Positions 53,966 through 63,049 of a DNA stretch of 64,000 bases are shown in pieces. The notes under the pieces are model-generated. The model ran no database searches. It was not told the DNA's origin and worked only from the letters and a program-made list of their open reading frames with translations. Position 1 is the stretch's first letter. Each line of letters begins with the position of its first letter. The stretch comes from Pedobacter steynii (lineage in GTDB: Bacteria; Bacteroidota; Bacteroidia; Sphingobacteriales; Sphingobacteriaceae), in the NCBI RefSeq assembly GCF_001721645.1, contig NZ_CP017141.1:3782001-3846000 (forward strand), given 5' to 3'. The translations under genes were made by a program, and so were the position numbers.

Positions 53966-55218
53966 TGAATTTATTGAAATTTTTTACAGCAGGAAGTGTA
54001 GATGACGGAAAGAGTACACTTATCGGGCGACTGCTTTACGATACAGATTCTATTCTGGCTGATCAGCTGGAAGCTTTACAACAGTCCAACCGCAAAAATG
54101 ACGACGGAACAATTGATCTGGCTATTCTGACGGATGGACTCAGAGCAGAAAGGGAACAAGGGATCACTATAGATGTGGCTTATAAGTATTTTCAGACTGA
54201 TAAACGCAAATTTATCATTGCAGATACTCCGGGGCATATTCAGTATACCCGTAATATGGTTACCGGAGCCTCTACTGCTAAACTGGCGATCATTTTAATC
54301 GATGCCAGAAATGGTGTTGTAGAACAAACCATCAGGCATTCTTACCTTGTGTCTTTATTGGGGATTGAGCATGTTGTGGTGGCTTTGAATAAAATGGATA
54401 TGGTAGATTACAGTGAAACTGTATTTAATGCCATCACTGAAAAATATAAAACTCTGGCAGCCGAACTGAAATTAAAGGAGGTTACTTTTATTCCTGTAAG
54501 TGCGCTGAAAGGAGACAATATTGTTCATGAGTCCAAACACATGAGCTGGTATCAGGGACGTAGCTTACTTCACTTCCTGGAAACAGTTGATGTTGAAGAT
54601 AAACAAAGTTATAACCTGGCGAGAATGCCCGTTCAGTGGGTGGTGAGGCCGCAAACAGATGAGCTTCACGATTATAGAGGTTACGCAGGAAGAGTGCTGA
54701 GTGGTTCTTTTAAAGTGAATGATAAGGTGACGGTATTGCCATCAGGAAGCAGTTCTGTTATTGAAAGAATAGAAATCTTTGATCAGCAGCCGGAAGAGGT
54801 GTATGCAGGGCAATCTGTTACCCTTCATCTGAAAGACAATGTAGACATCAGCAGAGGAGATGTGCTTGTAAATGCAGACCATTTACCACAACACTCTAAG
54901 TTGATTGAAGCAGATGTTTGCTGGATGGATACCCGTCCGCTTGATGAAAGTATTACTTATCTGTTGCAGCACAACAGCAAGGTCACGAAGGCGAGGATCA
55001 ATGAGATTGTTTATAAGGTTGACATCAATACTTTGGAGAAACAAAGTGCGGTTGATTTTAAACTCAATGATATCGGAAGGGTGGTTATTAAGACTGCCGA
55101 TGAGCTGGCTTTTGATCTTTACACTGATAATAAAGCCAATGGCGCCGCGATTTTGATTGATAGCAGGACTAATTTGACTGTTGCTGCATTGATGTTCAGG
55201 GCAATAGCAGATTATTAG
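53965..55218 (+). CDS. cysN: Sulfate adenylyltransferase subunit 1, GTPase (CysN)
   Basis: A 417-residue EF-Tu-like GTPase: P-loop 'GSVDDGKSTLIGRLLYD' (about 9-25), 'DTPGHIQYTRNM', 'NKMD'. It lacks the fused kinase domain of CysNC. GTP hydrolysis drives APS formation by CysD. It is the last gene of the operon. Confidence 0.96.
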   Translation: MNLLKFFTAGSVDDGKSTLIGRLLYDTDSILADQLEALQQSNRKNDDGTIDLAILTDGLRAEREQGITIDVAYKYFQTDKRKFIIADTPGHIQYTRNMVTGASTAKLAIILIDARNGVVEQTIRHSYLVSLLGIEHVVVALNKMDMVDYSETVFNAITEKYKTLAAELKLKEVTFIPVSALKGDNIVHESKHMSWYQGRSLLHFLETVDVEDKQSYNLARMPVQWVVRPQTDELHDYRGYAGRVLSGSFKVNDKVTVLPSGSSSVIERIEIFDQQPEEVYAGQSVTLHLKDNVDISRGDVLVNADHLPQHSKLIEADVCWMDTRPLDESITYLLQHNSKVTKARINEIVYKVDINTLEKQSAVDFKLNDIGRVVIKTADELAFDLYTDNKANGAAILIDSRTNLTVAALMFRAIADY

Positions 55219-55239
55219 ATTCATTAGAAATATTACTTT

Positions 55240-55333
55240 AAAAAAAGAAGCATTACTAATCAAAGGCTGGAATCTTTTGCGCTGAAGGAGCGCAAATCTT
55301 CCTATGCCTTTTCTTAGAACGCTTCTTTTTTTT
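55240..55333. terminator. Nested bidirectional terminator
   Basis: An outer 12-bp pair, AAAAAAAGAAGC (55240-55251) with GCTTCTTTTTTT (55321-55332), encloses an inner hairpin TTTGCGCT-GAAGG-AGCGCAAA (55276-55296). It lies between convergent cysN and the DJ-1 gene and would give a T-run in both directions. Confidence 0.65.
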
Positions 55334-55338
55334 GATGA

Positions 55339-56055
55339 TTATTCCATGAAAGACAGATCGCCATTCCGGTTATAGATCATGATCTTTCCAATTTGATCTG
55401 CAATTCCCTTTCCATTGATGAGTTCTATCAAATGGAGCGAGCTGTCTAATCCAGAGGTGATTCCAGCAGCGGTCAGCAGTTTGCCATCTTCTACGAAACG
55501 AACCTTTTCTACGATTTGGATTTTGGGGTTTTGTTTCAGCTGGTCCAGAGCAAGGTAATGGGTTGTGGCCTTCTTTCCATCCAGGATACCGGCATTTGAC
55601 AATAGTAGTGCGCCTGTACAAACCGACATGGTCAGTTTTGTTCTTTCATTTTGTTTGTTAATCCATTTAAAGAGTTCAGGTTGATTGTTGACGATACTGA
55701 TGATCACTTCAGGTGCGGCACCAGGAACGATCAGGATATCTGCCTGGGGTGCATTTTCAAAGGAATAGGTGGACTGCATCCGTACGGTTCCTCCTTCTGA
55801 AGCTACGGAATGTTTGCTGGAAGCAGATACCGTATATAAATGATAGCTGGGATCGATCACATTGGCCTTTGTGAAGACATCTATCGGGCCGTTCAGGTCC
55901 ATTGCTTCTACCTGATCATAGATCAGAAACGCAACATTGATCTTCTTTTTTTCTTTTTTCATTTCCAGCAGGGGAGTGACTGAACTTTGTGCCTGACCGG
56001 CCACAGCGGATCCGAGAATTGAAGCGAGGACAATAAGTGTTTTTACTGATTTCAT
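55339..56055 (-). CDS. Exported DJ-1/PfpI-family protein
   Basis: About 238 residues from ATG 56055 ('MKSVKTLIVL'), which gives a signal peptide ending AGQAQ. Upstream in-frame starts (to 56118) add a poor tail. The DJ-1/PfpI core shows 'VAFLIYDQVEAMDLNGPIDVF' and the nucleophile elbow 'MSVCTGALLLSNAGIL'. The export signal is uncommon for the family. Its domain resembles the sensor half of the GlxA-type regulator just upstream, so ligand sensing or chaperone/deglycase-like activity are both possible. Confidence 0.82.
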   Translation of the reverse strand: MKSVKTLIVLASILGSAVAGQAQSSVTPLLEMKKEKKKINVAFLIYDQVEAMDLNGPIDVFTKANVIDPSYHLYTVSASSKHSVASEGGTVRMQSTYSFENAPQADILIVPGAAPEVIISIVNNQPELFKWINKQNERTKLTMSVCTGALLLSNAGILDGKKATTHYLALDQLKQNPKIQIVEKVRFVEDGKLLTAAGITSGLDSSLHLIELINGKGIADQIGKIMIYNRNGDLSFME

Positions 56056-56156
56056 GTTTTTTGAATTGTGATGTGATTTATTGGACAATACGGGTGTAAT
56101 ACAATGATTGAAAATCATTGTTCAGGCTATCTGAAGCCATTATTTTGAATTAAATT

Positions 56157-57137
56157 TTAGGAAGATCCAAACAGATTCCGGTAATAGGAGGGACTGGTAT
56201 CCAGGTGGCGTAAAAATGCTTTTCTCATGGTATCTGAGCTACCGAAACCGCACTTTTCCGCAATCTCATCCAGGGAGAGTCTCGTTTCTTCCAAAAAACT
56301 CCGGCCTGACTCTACACGAAGCTTTTCAATGTATCGTGCCGGGGTAAATCCCGTTTCTATATGGAATACCCTGGCGAAATTTCTTGGGCTCATGGCCAGC
56401 CGGCTGGCCAGGCCTTCCACATTCAGGTTTTCCTGTAAGTGACCGGTGATCCATAATTGCAGATCCCGGATCGGCTTTTTACTGGAAAGCTGTTGGTTAA
56501 GCAGGTTGCTGAACTGAGATTGGTTGCCTGGTCTGCGGAGGTATAATACCAGATATCTGGCAATTGTTAAGGCAACCTCCGGACCATGATCTTCCTCTAC
56601 CAGTGCCAATGCGAGATCAATACCGGCTGATGCTCCTGCTGAGGTATAGATGTTTCCATCTTTAACAAAAATCGGATCAGGATGAACATCGATATCCTGA
56701 TAGGAGCTGCGGAGCTCCTGACAGTTCATCCAATGTGTTGTTGCCCGTCTGTTACGGAGCAAGCCTGCTTCTGCCAGGACAAATGCCCCGATACATACTG
56801 AACCGACCCTCCGAATTTCAGGGGCATTAACTTTTATCCATTCTACCAGTTTCGGATGACTTTTCCATTCCCTATGACCAGGAAATCCGGCAATCAATAG
56901 GGTGTCAATCTTTTGCGTCACCTGATATATGCTGCTTTTACTCCGGATCAGAATTCCACTTCTAGTGCTGATTTCAAGATCTTCTGTCGCAGATACCGTG
57001 AGTACCTCGTAGTCCATATCTTTATTTATTTCAGGAGGAAAGAAATAATTTGCTCCGGTAAATACATCCGCAGGGCCTATAATGTCAAGTGTTAAGGCAT
57101 CAGGCATCGCCACAATAACAACTAATCGCTTCTCCAT
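56157..57137 (-). CDS. GlxA-type regulator (DJ-1/PfpI sensor plus AraC domain)
   Basis: A 326-residue regulator. Residues of about 1-190 are a DJ-1/PfpI-like domain with 'MPDALTLDIIGPADVF' and elbow 'GSVCIGAFVLAEAGLL'. Residues of about 215-326 are the AraC helix-turn-helix pair ('ASRLAMSPRNFARVFHIETG', 'IAEKCGFGSSDTMRKAFLRHL'). It probably controls the exported DJ-1 protein 101 bases downstream. Confidence 0.88.
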   Translation of the reverse strand: MEKRLVVIVAMPDALTLDIIGPADVFTGANYFFPPEINKDMDYEVLTVSATEDLEISTRSGILIRSKSSIYQVTQKIDTLLIAGFPGHREWKSHPKLVEWIKVNAPEIRRVGSVCIGAFVLAEAGLLRNRRATTHWMNCQELRSSYQDIDVHPDPIFVKDGNIYTSAGASAGIDLALALVEEDHGPEVALTIARYLVLYLRRPGNQSQFSNLLNQQLSSKKPIRDLQLWITGHLQENLNVEGLASRLAMSPRNFARVFHIETGFTPARYIEKLRVESGRSFLEETRLSLDEIAEKCGFGSSDTMRKAFLRHLDTSPSYYRNLFGSS

Positions 57138-57301
57138 TGATCTTTATATTACGCCACAAAGGTAAGGTTGGGCTGCTCTGTCTGCAATGACAAGTTTGCG
57201 TCGATTCCTGCCAAATGCTGATGTCTCTGTTATGGACTTTTTGCCCCATAACTCTGCTCTTTTTTCCCTTCTCCAGCTTTATTCCATGTAAATATGTATT
57301 C

Positions 57302-57343
57302 CTTAAAAAGATTTCCGTCTTTGAATAGCATATCTTTTTTAAG
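57302..57343. repeat. Inverted repeat upstream of glgA
   Basis: CTTAAAAAGAT (57302-57312) and ATCTTTTTTAAG (57332-57343) are inverted copies apart from one extra T, with 19 bases between them, 78 bases before the glgA start. The rest of the 283-base gap between the GlxA gene and glgA shows nothing recognisable. Confidence 0.4.
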
Positions 57344-57420
57344 AAATAATTTCCAGTAATAATTGCCATTCTACCTGCTATTCCCTAATTTAAGATACTT
57401 TTTAACCCCCAAATAAAATT

Positions 57421-58827
57421 ATGGAGATTATACACCTGAGTGCAGAATGTTATCCTATTGCCAAAGTAGGAGGTCTTGGTGATGTTGTAGGCGCTTTGCC
57501 TAAATACCAGAATAAGCTTGGCCATGTTGCAAAGGTGGTCATGCCTGCTTACCAGACAAAATTCATGCAGGAGAATGAGTTTGAGGTGGTTTATGATGGA
57601 TGGGGAAAGCTGGGCTTCCATAATTTCCCTGTGCGCATATTCAGGGAAAAAACCAATAAGCTGGGTTTTGACCTTTACCTGGTGCACATCTCCGGACTGC
57701 TGGACCGGCCAAATGTATACGGATATGACGACGATACGGAGCGTTTTCTCGCCTATCAGATAGCGGTGCTTGACTGGATTACCCAATGGGAGCACCGTCC
57801 GGATGTTGTTCATTGTCATGATCACCATACTGGTTTAGTTCCATTTATGATGGCTTATTGTCATCAGTTCAAAAGACTGAGTACTGTACCTACAATTTTA
57901 ACCATACACAATGCACAATATCAGGGGCAGTTTGGTTGGGACAAGCTTCATTATGTTCCTCCATTCGACTTGTGGAAATCTGGCCAGCTGGACTGGCGTG
58001 GTTCTATCAATCCATTGGCTTCGGCCATAAAATGTGCCTGGAGGGTCACTACGGTCTCACCAAGTTATCTCGAGGAGATTAGCTTCAGGGCTAACGGACT
58101 GGAAGACCTGCTTGCGCAGGAACGTGAAAAATCTGTTGGAATTCTAAATGGAATTGACAATGAAGTATGGGATCCACAGCATGATCCTATGCTGGAAAAA
58201 AAATATGCGATCCGAACGGTAGAAAATGGAAAAAAGGCAAACAAAGAAGCCTTATGTCGTGTTTTCAATTTGGATCCTCTGAAACCACTCTTTACTTTCA
58301 TAGGGCGATTAGTCGGAGAAAAGGGAGCCGACCTCTTACCGGATATATTTTATAATGCTTTATTACAGGCTAATGGAGGTATAAATGTTTTGGTTTTAGG
58401 GTCTGGTGATCCGCAGGTGGAAGGAAGATTAATGCAATTGAAAGAAGCTTTCCCGGGAAATTATAATGCTTATATTGGCTATAACGAACAGTTGTCTCAT
58501 CAAATATATGCGGGGGCAGATTTTCTGCTGATGCCAAGCAGGGTGGAACCATGTGGTTTAAACCAGATGTATGCCTTGAGATATGGGACTGTTCCGATTG
58601 TGCGAAGGATTGGAGGGTTAAAGGATACGGTAATTGATATTGGGGATGGTGGATTTGGCATTTGTCATGATCAGACCAGTGTCTGGGATGTGGGACATGC
58701 GATAGGAAGAGCATACGAGCTTTACTACGATGAGAAACACCTAAAGGAGATCCGTAAATATATGATGCAATTAGACCACTCATGGGATAGAGCGGCACAA
58801 CAATACATTGATTTGTACCAAATATAA
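57421..58827 (+). CDS. glgA: Glycogen synthase
   Basis: A 468-residue GT5 starch/glycogen synthase that adds glucose from ADP-glucose to alpha-1,4-glucan. The N-terminal 'AKVGGLGDVVGALPKYQ' is the ADP-glucose site (Lys in KVGGLGDV). 'FIGRLVGEKGADLLPDI' and 'PSRVEPCGLNQMYALRYGTVPIV' form the C-terminal Rossmann domain. It is followed 14 bases later by glgC, which makes its substrate. Confidence 0.94.
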   Translation: MEIIHLSAECYPIAKVGGLGDVVGALPKYQNKLGHVAKVVMPAYQTKFMQENEFEVVYDGWGKLGFHNFPVRIFREKTNKLGFDLYLVHISGLLDRPNVYGYDDDTERFLAYQIAVLDWITQWEHRPDVVHCHDHHTGLVPFMMAYCHQFKRLSTVPTILTIHNAQYQGQFGWDKLHYVPPFDLWKSGQLDWRGSINPLASAIKCAWRVTTVSPSYLEEISFRANGLEDLLAQEREKSVGILNGIDNEVWDPQHDPMLEKKYAIRTVENGKKANKEALCRVFNLDPLKPLFTFIGRLVGEKGADLLPDIFYNALLQANGGINVLVLGSGDPQVEGRLMQLKEAFPGNYNAYIGYNEQLSHQIYAGADFLLMPSRVEPCGLNQMYALRYGTVPIVRRIGGLKDTVIDIGDGGFGICHDQTSVWDVGHAIGRAYELYYDEKHLKEIRKYMMQLDHSWDRAAQQYIDLYQI

Positions 58828-58841
58828 TAAACTGAATAGCT

Positions 58842-60113
58842 ATGACTGATAAAGTATTGGGGGTCATCCTTGGTGGTGGCCAGGGGTCGAGGCTGTCCCC
58901 ACTGACACAAACGCGCTCTAAACCAGCGGTTCCTATAGCCGGAAAATACAGGCTGGTTGATATTCCCATTTCAAACTGCTTAAATTCAGGCATACACCGC
59001 ATGTTCGTTCTTACACAGTTTAATTCAGCATCGCTGAACAAACACATTAAGAACACCTACCATTTCAGCCATTTTAGTGCTGCTTTTGTCGATATTCTGG
59101 CTGCGGAACAGACACCTGATAACCCAACCTGGTTTCAGGGAACTGCCGATGCCGTGAGGCAAACGATGCACCACCTGTTGAATCATGAATTTGAATACGT
59201 GCTCATCCTGTCAGGAGATCAATTGTATCAGATGGATTTCAATAAGATGGTAAATGCGCATATCGAAAGTGGCGTGCAAATCACATTGGCAACGATTCCT
59301 GTGACGGCGAAAGAGGCTCCTGATTTTGGGATATTGAAATCCAACGAGCAAAACATCATCACTTCATTTATAGAAAAACCTGCTACTTCATTGCTGGCCG
59401 ACTGGACTTCGGATACCGGAGAAGAGATGCGTGCAGAGGGCCGTGAGCACCTGGCATCAATGGGGATCTATATTTTTAACAGGGACCTGCTGATTAAAAT
59501 ATTTGCAGAGAATGCGGATGAAAAGGATTTCGGAAAGGAAATTATTCCACGCATGTTGAACACCTATGATGTGTTGAGCTATCAATATGACGGATATTGG
59601 ACCGATATAGGAAACATCTCTTCTTTCTTTGACGCCAATCTGGGGCTGACCGATGACCTACCTAAATTTAACCTTTTTGATAGCCACCACAGCATTTTTA
59701 CACGTCCGCGTATGTTGCCTCCTTCCAAAATATTAGGAACAACACTGGATAAGGCGATCATTGCAGAAGGTTGTATTTTACATGCAAAAAGTATCAAACA
59801 TTCAGTAATCGGTATTCGTGCAAGGATAGGAAAAGATACAACAATCGATAGTTGTTATATTATGGGCAGCGATAAATATCAGATTCTTGAGGAGATGGAA
59901 GTTGATTTGCAAAATAAGAAACCATGGATCGGGATCGGCGACAGGTGTGTCATTTCCAATGCCATATTAGATAAAAACTGCAGGATCGGAAATGATGTGC
60001 AAATCATTGGCGGAGCACATCTTCCGGATAGCGATCAGGCACTTTATACGGTAAAAGATGGCATTGTTGTCGTGAAAAAAGGAGCCGTTATTCCAGATGG
60101 CACAATCATTTAA
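58842..60113 (+). CDS. glgC: Glucose-1-phosphate adenylyltransferase
   Basis: A 423-residue enzyme that makes ADP-glucose from ATP and glucose-1-phosphate. It begins with the nucleotidyltransferase signature 'LGGGQGSRLSPLTQTRSKPAVP' and continues 'YRLVDIPISNCLNSGI'. The C-terminal left-handed beta-helix has hexapeptide-like repeats from about residue 300. Its stop lies 8 bases before the end of the convergent kinase gene. Confidence 0.95.
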   Translation: MTDKVLGVILGGGQGSRLSPLTQTRSKPAVPIAGKYRLVDIPISNCLNSGIHRMFVLTQFNSASLNKHIKNTYHFSHFSAAFVDILAAEQTPDNPTWFQGTADAVRQTMHHLLNHEFEYVLILSGDQLYQMDFNKMVNAHIESGVQITLATIPVTAKEAPDFGILKSNEQNIITSFIEKPATSLLADWTSDTGEEMRAEGREHLASMGIYIFNRDLLIKIFAENADEKDFGKEIIPRMLNTYDVLSYQYDGYWTDIGNISSFFDANLGLTDDLPKFNLFDSHHSIFTRPRMLPPSKILGTTLDKAIIAEGCILHAKSIKHSVIGIRARIGKDTTIDSCYIMGSDKYQILEEMEVDLQNKKPWIGIGDRCVISNAILDKNCRIGNDVQIIGGAHLPDSDQALYTVKDGIVVVKKGAVIPDGTII

Positions 60114-60121
60114 ATGATTAA

Positions 60122-61483
60122 CTATTGATAGCGGAAGACCAATGAGAATACTGTTTTTTCAAAAGGGACAGAATTGACTTCAAGACTTCCGTGATGCATC
60201 TTCATAATGTTTCGGGTAATGGTAAGGCCAATACCCGAACCATTTTTTCTGGTGGTAAAAAAGGGTACAAATATTTTTTCGATAAGTTCGGCATCAATCC
60301 CTTTTCCATTGTCCGTTACTTCCAGGTATAACTTATTCTGATCCAGTCGGTAATTGATTTCAATTACGGGATGTTCAGCTTCTTCCAATGCATAAATACT
60401 ATTGGTTACGAGATTGATTAAGGCCTGTTCTACCAGTTTCAAATCAATTTGTATCGTGATTTTAGAGGAAGTCTGTTCCACTTTAAGCATGATATTTCTC
60501 CCATTTGCAAAGGGCTGCATCAGTACTTTGATGTGCTGCAGGATCTCTCCGATGGTGTGGTATTCCAGGTCTGGCGTAGGAAGTTCTGCAATCAGTCGGT
60601 AGTCTTTTACAAAGTCCAATAATCCCTCAGACCTTCTTTTAATTGTTTTTATCGCTGGTTTTAAATCTTCCAGGTCTTCATGGCTTAAGGTTTCTTTATT
60701 GGCTATCATGCTGTTTACCGTATCAGAAAGAGAACTGATCGGGGTAATAGAATTGAGAATCTCATGAGAGATCACCCCAATGAGTCTGTTCCAGGCCTCA
60801 CTTTCTTTCTGTTCAATCTCATCCTTAATATTTTGAAACGAAATAATGGTGTAATCTGTAAGGTATAGATTAAGAGGGATCACTTCTGTTGACAGCTGAA
60901 TCAGCTTGTCCTGAATCTTCAGCTCCATAAAGCGTTTTCCACCTTTGCCGATTGCTTCAATCTCTTTAGAAAAATCCGGACTGTGCTGCGCTACCCTATG
61001 CCAGTATTTATAGGTTGGAATGCCTAGTAGACTGGTCGCCGCCTGATTAAAGAAAACAATTTCTGTTTGTTTTGAGTCCAATGCGTTGTCTTTAATTACA
61101 ATTACTCCCACCGGCACCTGCTCCAGGATCGCTTTTATCAGCTGGAACATGGAATCCTTCTCCAGTTGTATGTCTTTCTGGGTTTGTATGATGTCATTAA
61201 AGGATTCATAAAGTTCAGGAAAACTACCTTTTGTGGCCTTGTTTCTAAAATTAAGGGTACTGTCACGGGTTTTTACGGCCAGGATAAAGCGCTTGATATC
61301 TTCCCGGATCTGATTGATATAAAAGTATAGGTTCATCAGGGCGGCAACCAATATGATTGCCAGGCCTGCTATCGTGAACCAGAGTTCTGTTTTTCTGATC
61401 AGATAGTATAGTAGAATGGCTAGAGCATTAATCAGTACGAGCCTGCTGATTAAGCGGAAGGTAAAGCGGTTATAAAAGGTCAT
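60122..61483 (-). CDS. Sensor histidine kinase (NtrB-like)
   Basis: A 453-residue membrane kinase. Two helices (about 11-28 and 35-56) with almost no periplasmic loop are followed by a PAS-like domain (about 115-220), a phosphoacceptor H240 in 'GVISHEILNSITP', N-box 'LINLVTNSIYAL', and G-boxes 'DNGKGID' and 'GSGIGLTI'. The short loop suggests it senses a membrane or cytoplasmic signal. It overlaps the regulator stop by 4 bases. Confidence 0.92.
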   Translation of the reverse strand: MTFYNRFTFRLISRLVLINALAILLYYLIRKTELWFTIAGLAIILVAALMNLYFYINQIREDIKRFILAVKTRDSTLNFRNKATKGSFPELYESFNDIIQTQKDIQLEKDSMFQLIKAILEQVPVGVIVIKDNALDSKQTEIVFFNQAATSLLGIPTYKYWHRVAQHSPDFSKEIEAIGKGGKRFMELKIQDKLIQLSTEVIPLNLYLTDYTIISFQNIKDEIEQKESEAWNRLIGVISHEILNSITPISSLSDTVNSMIANKETLSHEDLEDLKPAIKTIKRRSEGLLDFVKDYRLIAELPTPDLEYHTIGEILQHIKVLMQPFANGRNIMLKVEQTSSKITIQIDLKLVEQALINLVTNSIYALEEAEHPVIEINYRLDQNKLYLEVTDNGKGIDAELIEKIFVPFFTTRKNGSGIGLTITRNIMKMHHGSLEVNSVPFEKTVFSLVFRYQ

Positions 61484-62850
61484 AGGTCAAATTTTTCTAT
61501 GCGCCTGTACAGTGCAGCGCGGGTGAGACCCAGTTCAAGGGCGGCCCTTGAAATATTGCCTTTATGTTTATCTATTGCCTTCTGAACCATCAGTTTTTCC
61601 ATTTCTTCCAGCCCCATTTCAGGTTGGATTACTGTATTTCCTCCAAATTTCTGAGGGCTCAGTTGTAAGTCGCCGCTGCTGATTTCCATCCCATCGGCCA
61701 TGATTACTGCCCGTTCAATCACATGCTGCAGCTCGCGTACATTTCCCGGCCAGTGGTAGGCCAGTAACAGGTGCTCTGCTTTAGGCTCGAACTTATACAG
61801 GCTTTTATGGTATTTGGTGCTGAAACTTTGTAAAAAGTGGTTTGCCAGCAGAATGATGTCTTCTCCGCGTTGCGCCAGCCCCGGAAGCAATAGCTCAACG
61901 GTATTAATCCGGAACAACAAATCCTGTCTGAAAGTTCCTTTGCCGACCATCTCATTGAGGGGCATATTGGTTGCAGTGATTAGCCGGACATTGATTTTTC
62001 GCTCTTTACTTTCCCCTAAGCGGGTAACCGTTCTGTTCTGTAAAACGCTGAGTAACTTGGCTTGCAGGGGTTGGGATAAATTGCCGATCTCATCCAGAAA
62101 TATGGTTCCTCCGTCAGCAAGTTCAAATCGTCCCGGTTTATCATCTTTGGCATCGGTAAAAGCTCCTTTTGCATAGCCGAAAAGTTCACTTTCAAAAAGG
62201 TTTTCATTCAGAGATCCCAGATCTACATGCATAAAGATGTGGTTCTTTCTAAGGGAATGTTTATGCAGTTCGTAGGCGAAAACCTGTTTACCGGTTCCAT
62301 TTTCGCCTAGTATTAATACATTGGCATCCGTTGGGGCTACTTTAATCAGGGTGTTTTGCAAGTGCCTGATAGGTTCTGAATTTCCCACAATGTGTTCAAA
62401 TTGCCTGGCCTGGTCTTTTTGCAGGGAGGAATGAATTTTTTCCAATTTCTTTACCTTTTTGTTGGACTGCCTTAAACGGGATGCAGCAGATAGGGTAGCA
62501 AAGAGCTTTTCATTTTCCCAGGGTTTAAGGATGAAGTCGGTGGCTCCTTTTTTTATAGCCTGAACTGCGAGTTCCACATTTCCATAGGCCGTCATCAAGA
62601 TCACTACATAATCCTTATCAATAGAAAGAATGTGTTCCAGCCAGTACAGGCCTTCCCTTCCGTTACTTGCTCCTTTCTGATAGTTCATATCCAATAGGAT
62701 AATGTCTATCTCATTATGACTGAGCAGTACATTGATCTCTTTTGGAGATTTGCAGGTAACGACCTGATTAAAATGTTGTTTTAAGAATAAGCGTGCACTT
62801 AATAAGATGTCATCATCGTCATCGATCACTAAAACATTTGCATCTATCAT
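61480..62850 (-). CDS. Sigma-54-dependent response regulator (NtrC family)
   Basis: A 456-residue regulator. Receiver domain with phosphoacceptor D54 ('IILLDMNY'), AAA+ domain with Walker A 'GENGTGKQ' and 'FLDEIGNLS' as Walker B, and a Fis-type helix-turn-helix C-terminus ('ALELGLTRAALYRRI'). The sigma-54 contact loop reads GAFTDA rather than GAFTGA. It is transcribed first, then the kinase. It is divergent from an adaptor gene that carries a sigma-54 promoter, its probable target. Confidence 0.93.
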   Translation of the reverse strand: MIDANVLVIDDDDDILLSARLFLKQHFNQVVTCKSPKEINVLLSHNEIDIILLDMNYQKGASNGREGLYWLEHILSIDKDYVVILMTAYGNVELAVQAIKKGATDFILKPWENEKLFATLSAASRLRQSNKKVKKLEKIHSSLQKDQARQFEHIVGNSEPIRHLQNTLIKVAPTDANVLILGENGTGKQVFAYELHKHSLRKNHIFMHVDLGSLNENLFESELFGYAKGAFTDAKDDKPGRFELADGGTIFLDEIGNLSQPLQAKLLSVLQNRTVTRLGESKERKINVRLITATNMPLNEMVGKGTFRQDLLFRINTVELLLPGLAQRGEDIILLANHFLQSFSTKYHKSLYKFEPKAEHLLLAYHWPGNVRELQHVIERAVIMADGMEISSGDLQLSPQKFGGNTVIQPEMGLEEMEKLMVQKAIDKHKGNISRAALELGLTRAALYRRIEKFDL

Positions 62851-63004
62851 TATTATGGATTTAAACTGTACTATCTGGTTGTATCATCCAAAAATAAGAG
62901 AAACTGTTCGATGCTGTACAGCTAGTGTCCGATTATGAACGGTTTTTGATGAGGTGTTGATTTAAGTGCCTGATAATTAAATATATAATTATGTTTTTTT
63001 TGAT

Positions 63005-63020
63005 TGGCATACCCTTGGCT
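63005..63020 (+). promoter_or_regulatory. Sigma-54 promoter of the efflux adaptor gene
   Basis: TGGCA (63005-63009) and TGGCT (63016-63020) place GG at -24 and GC at -12 with exactly the required spacing (first G to G = 12 bases). The start site would be near 63030 and the ATG is at 63050. It lies in the 199-base gap next to a divergently transcribed NtrC-type activator. Confidence 0.75.
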
Positions 63021-63049
63021 TATGGCTTAGCACTAAGCGTAATACAAAA

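Noticed and set aside
58370..59056. 228-codon reverse ORF across glgA-glgC
   Set aside because: It spans two confident forward genes and their junction, so it is a shadow.
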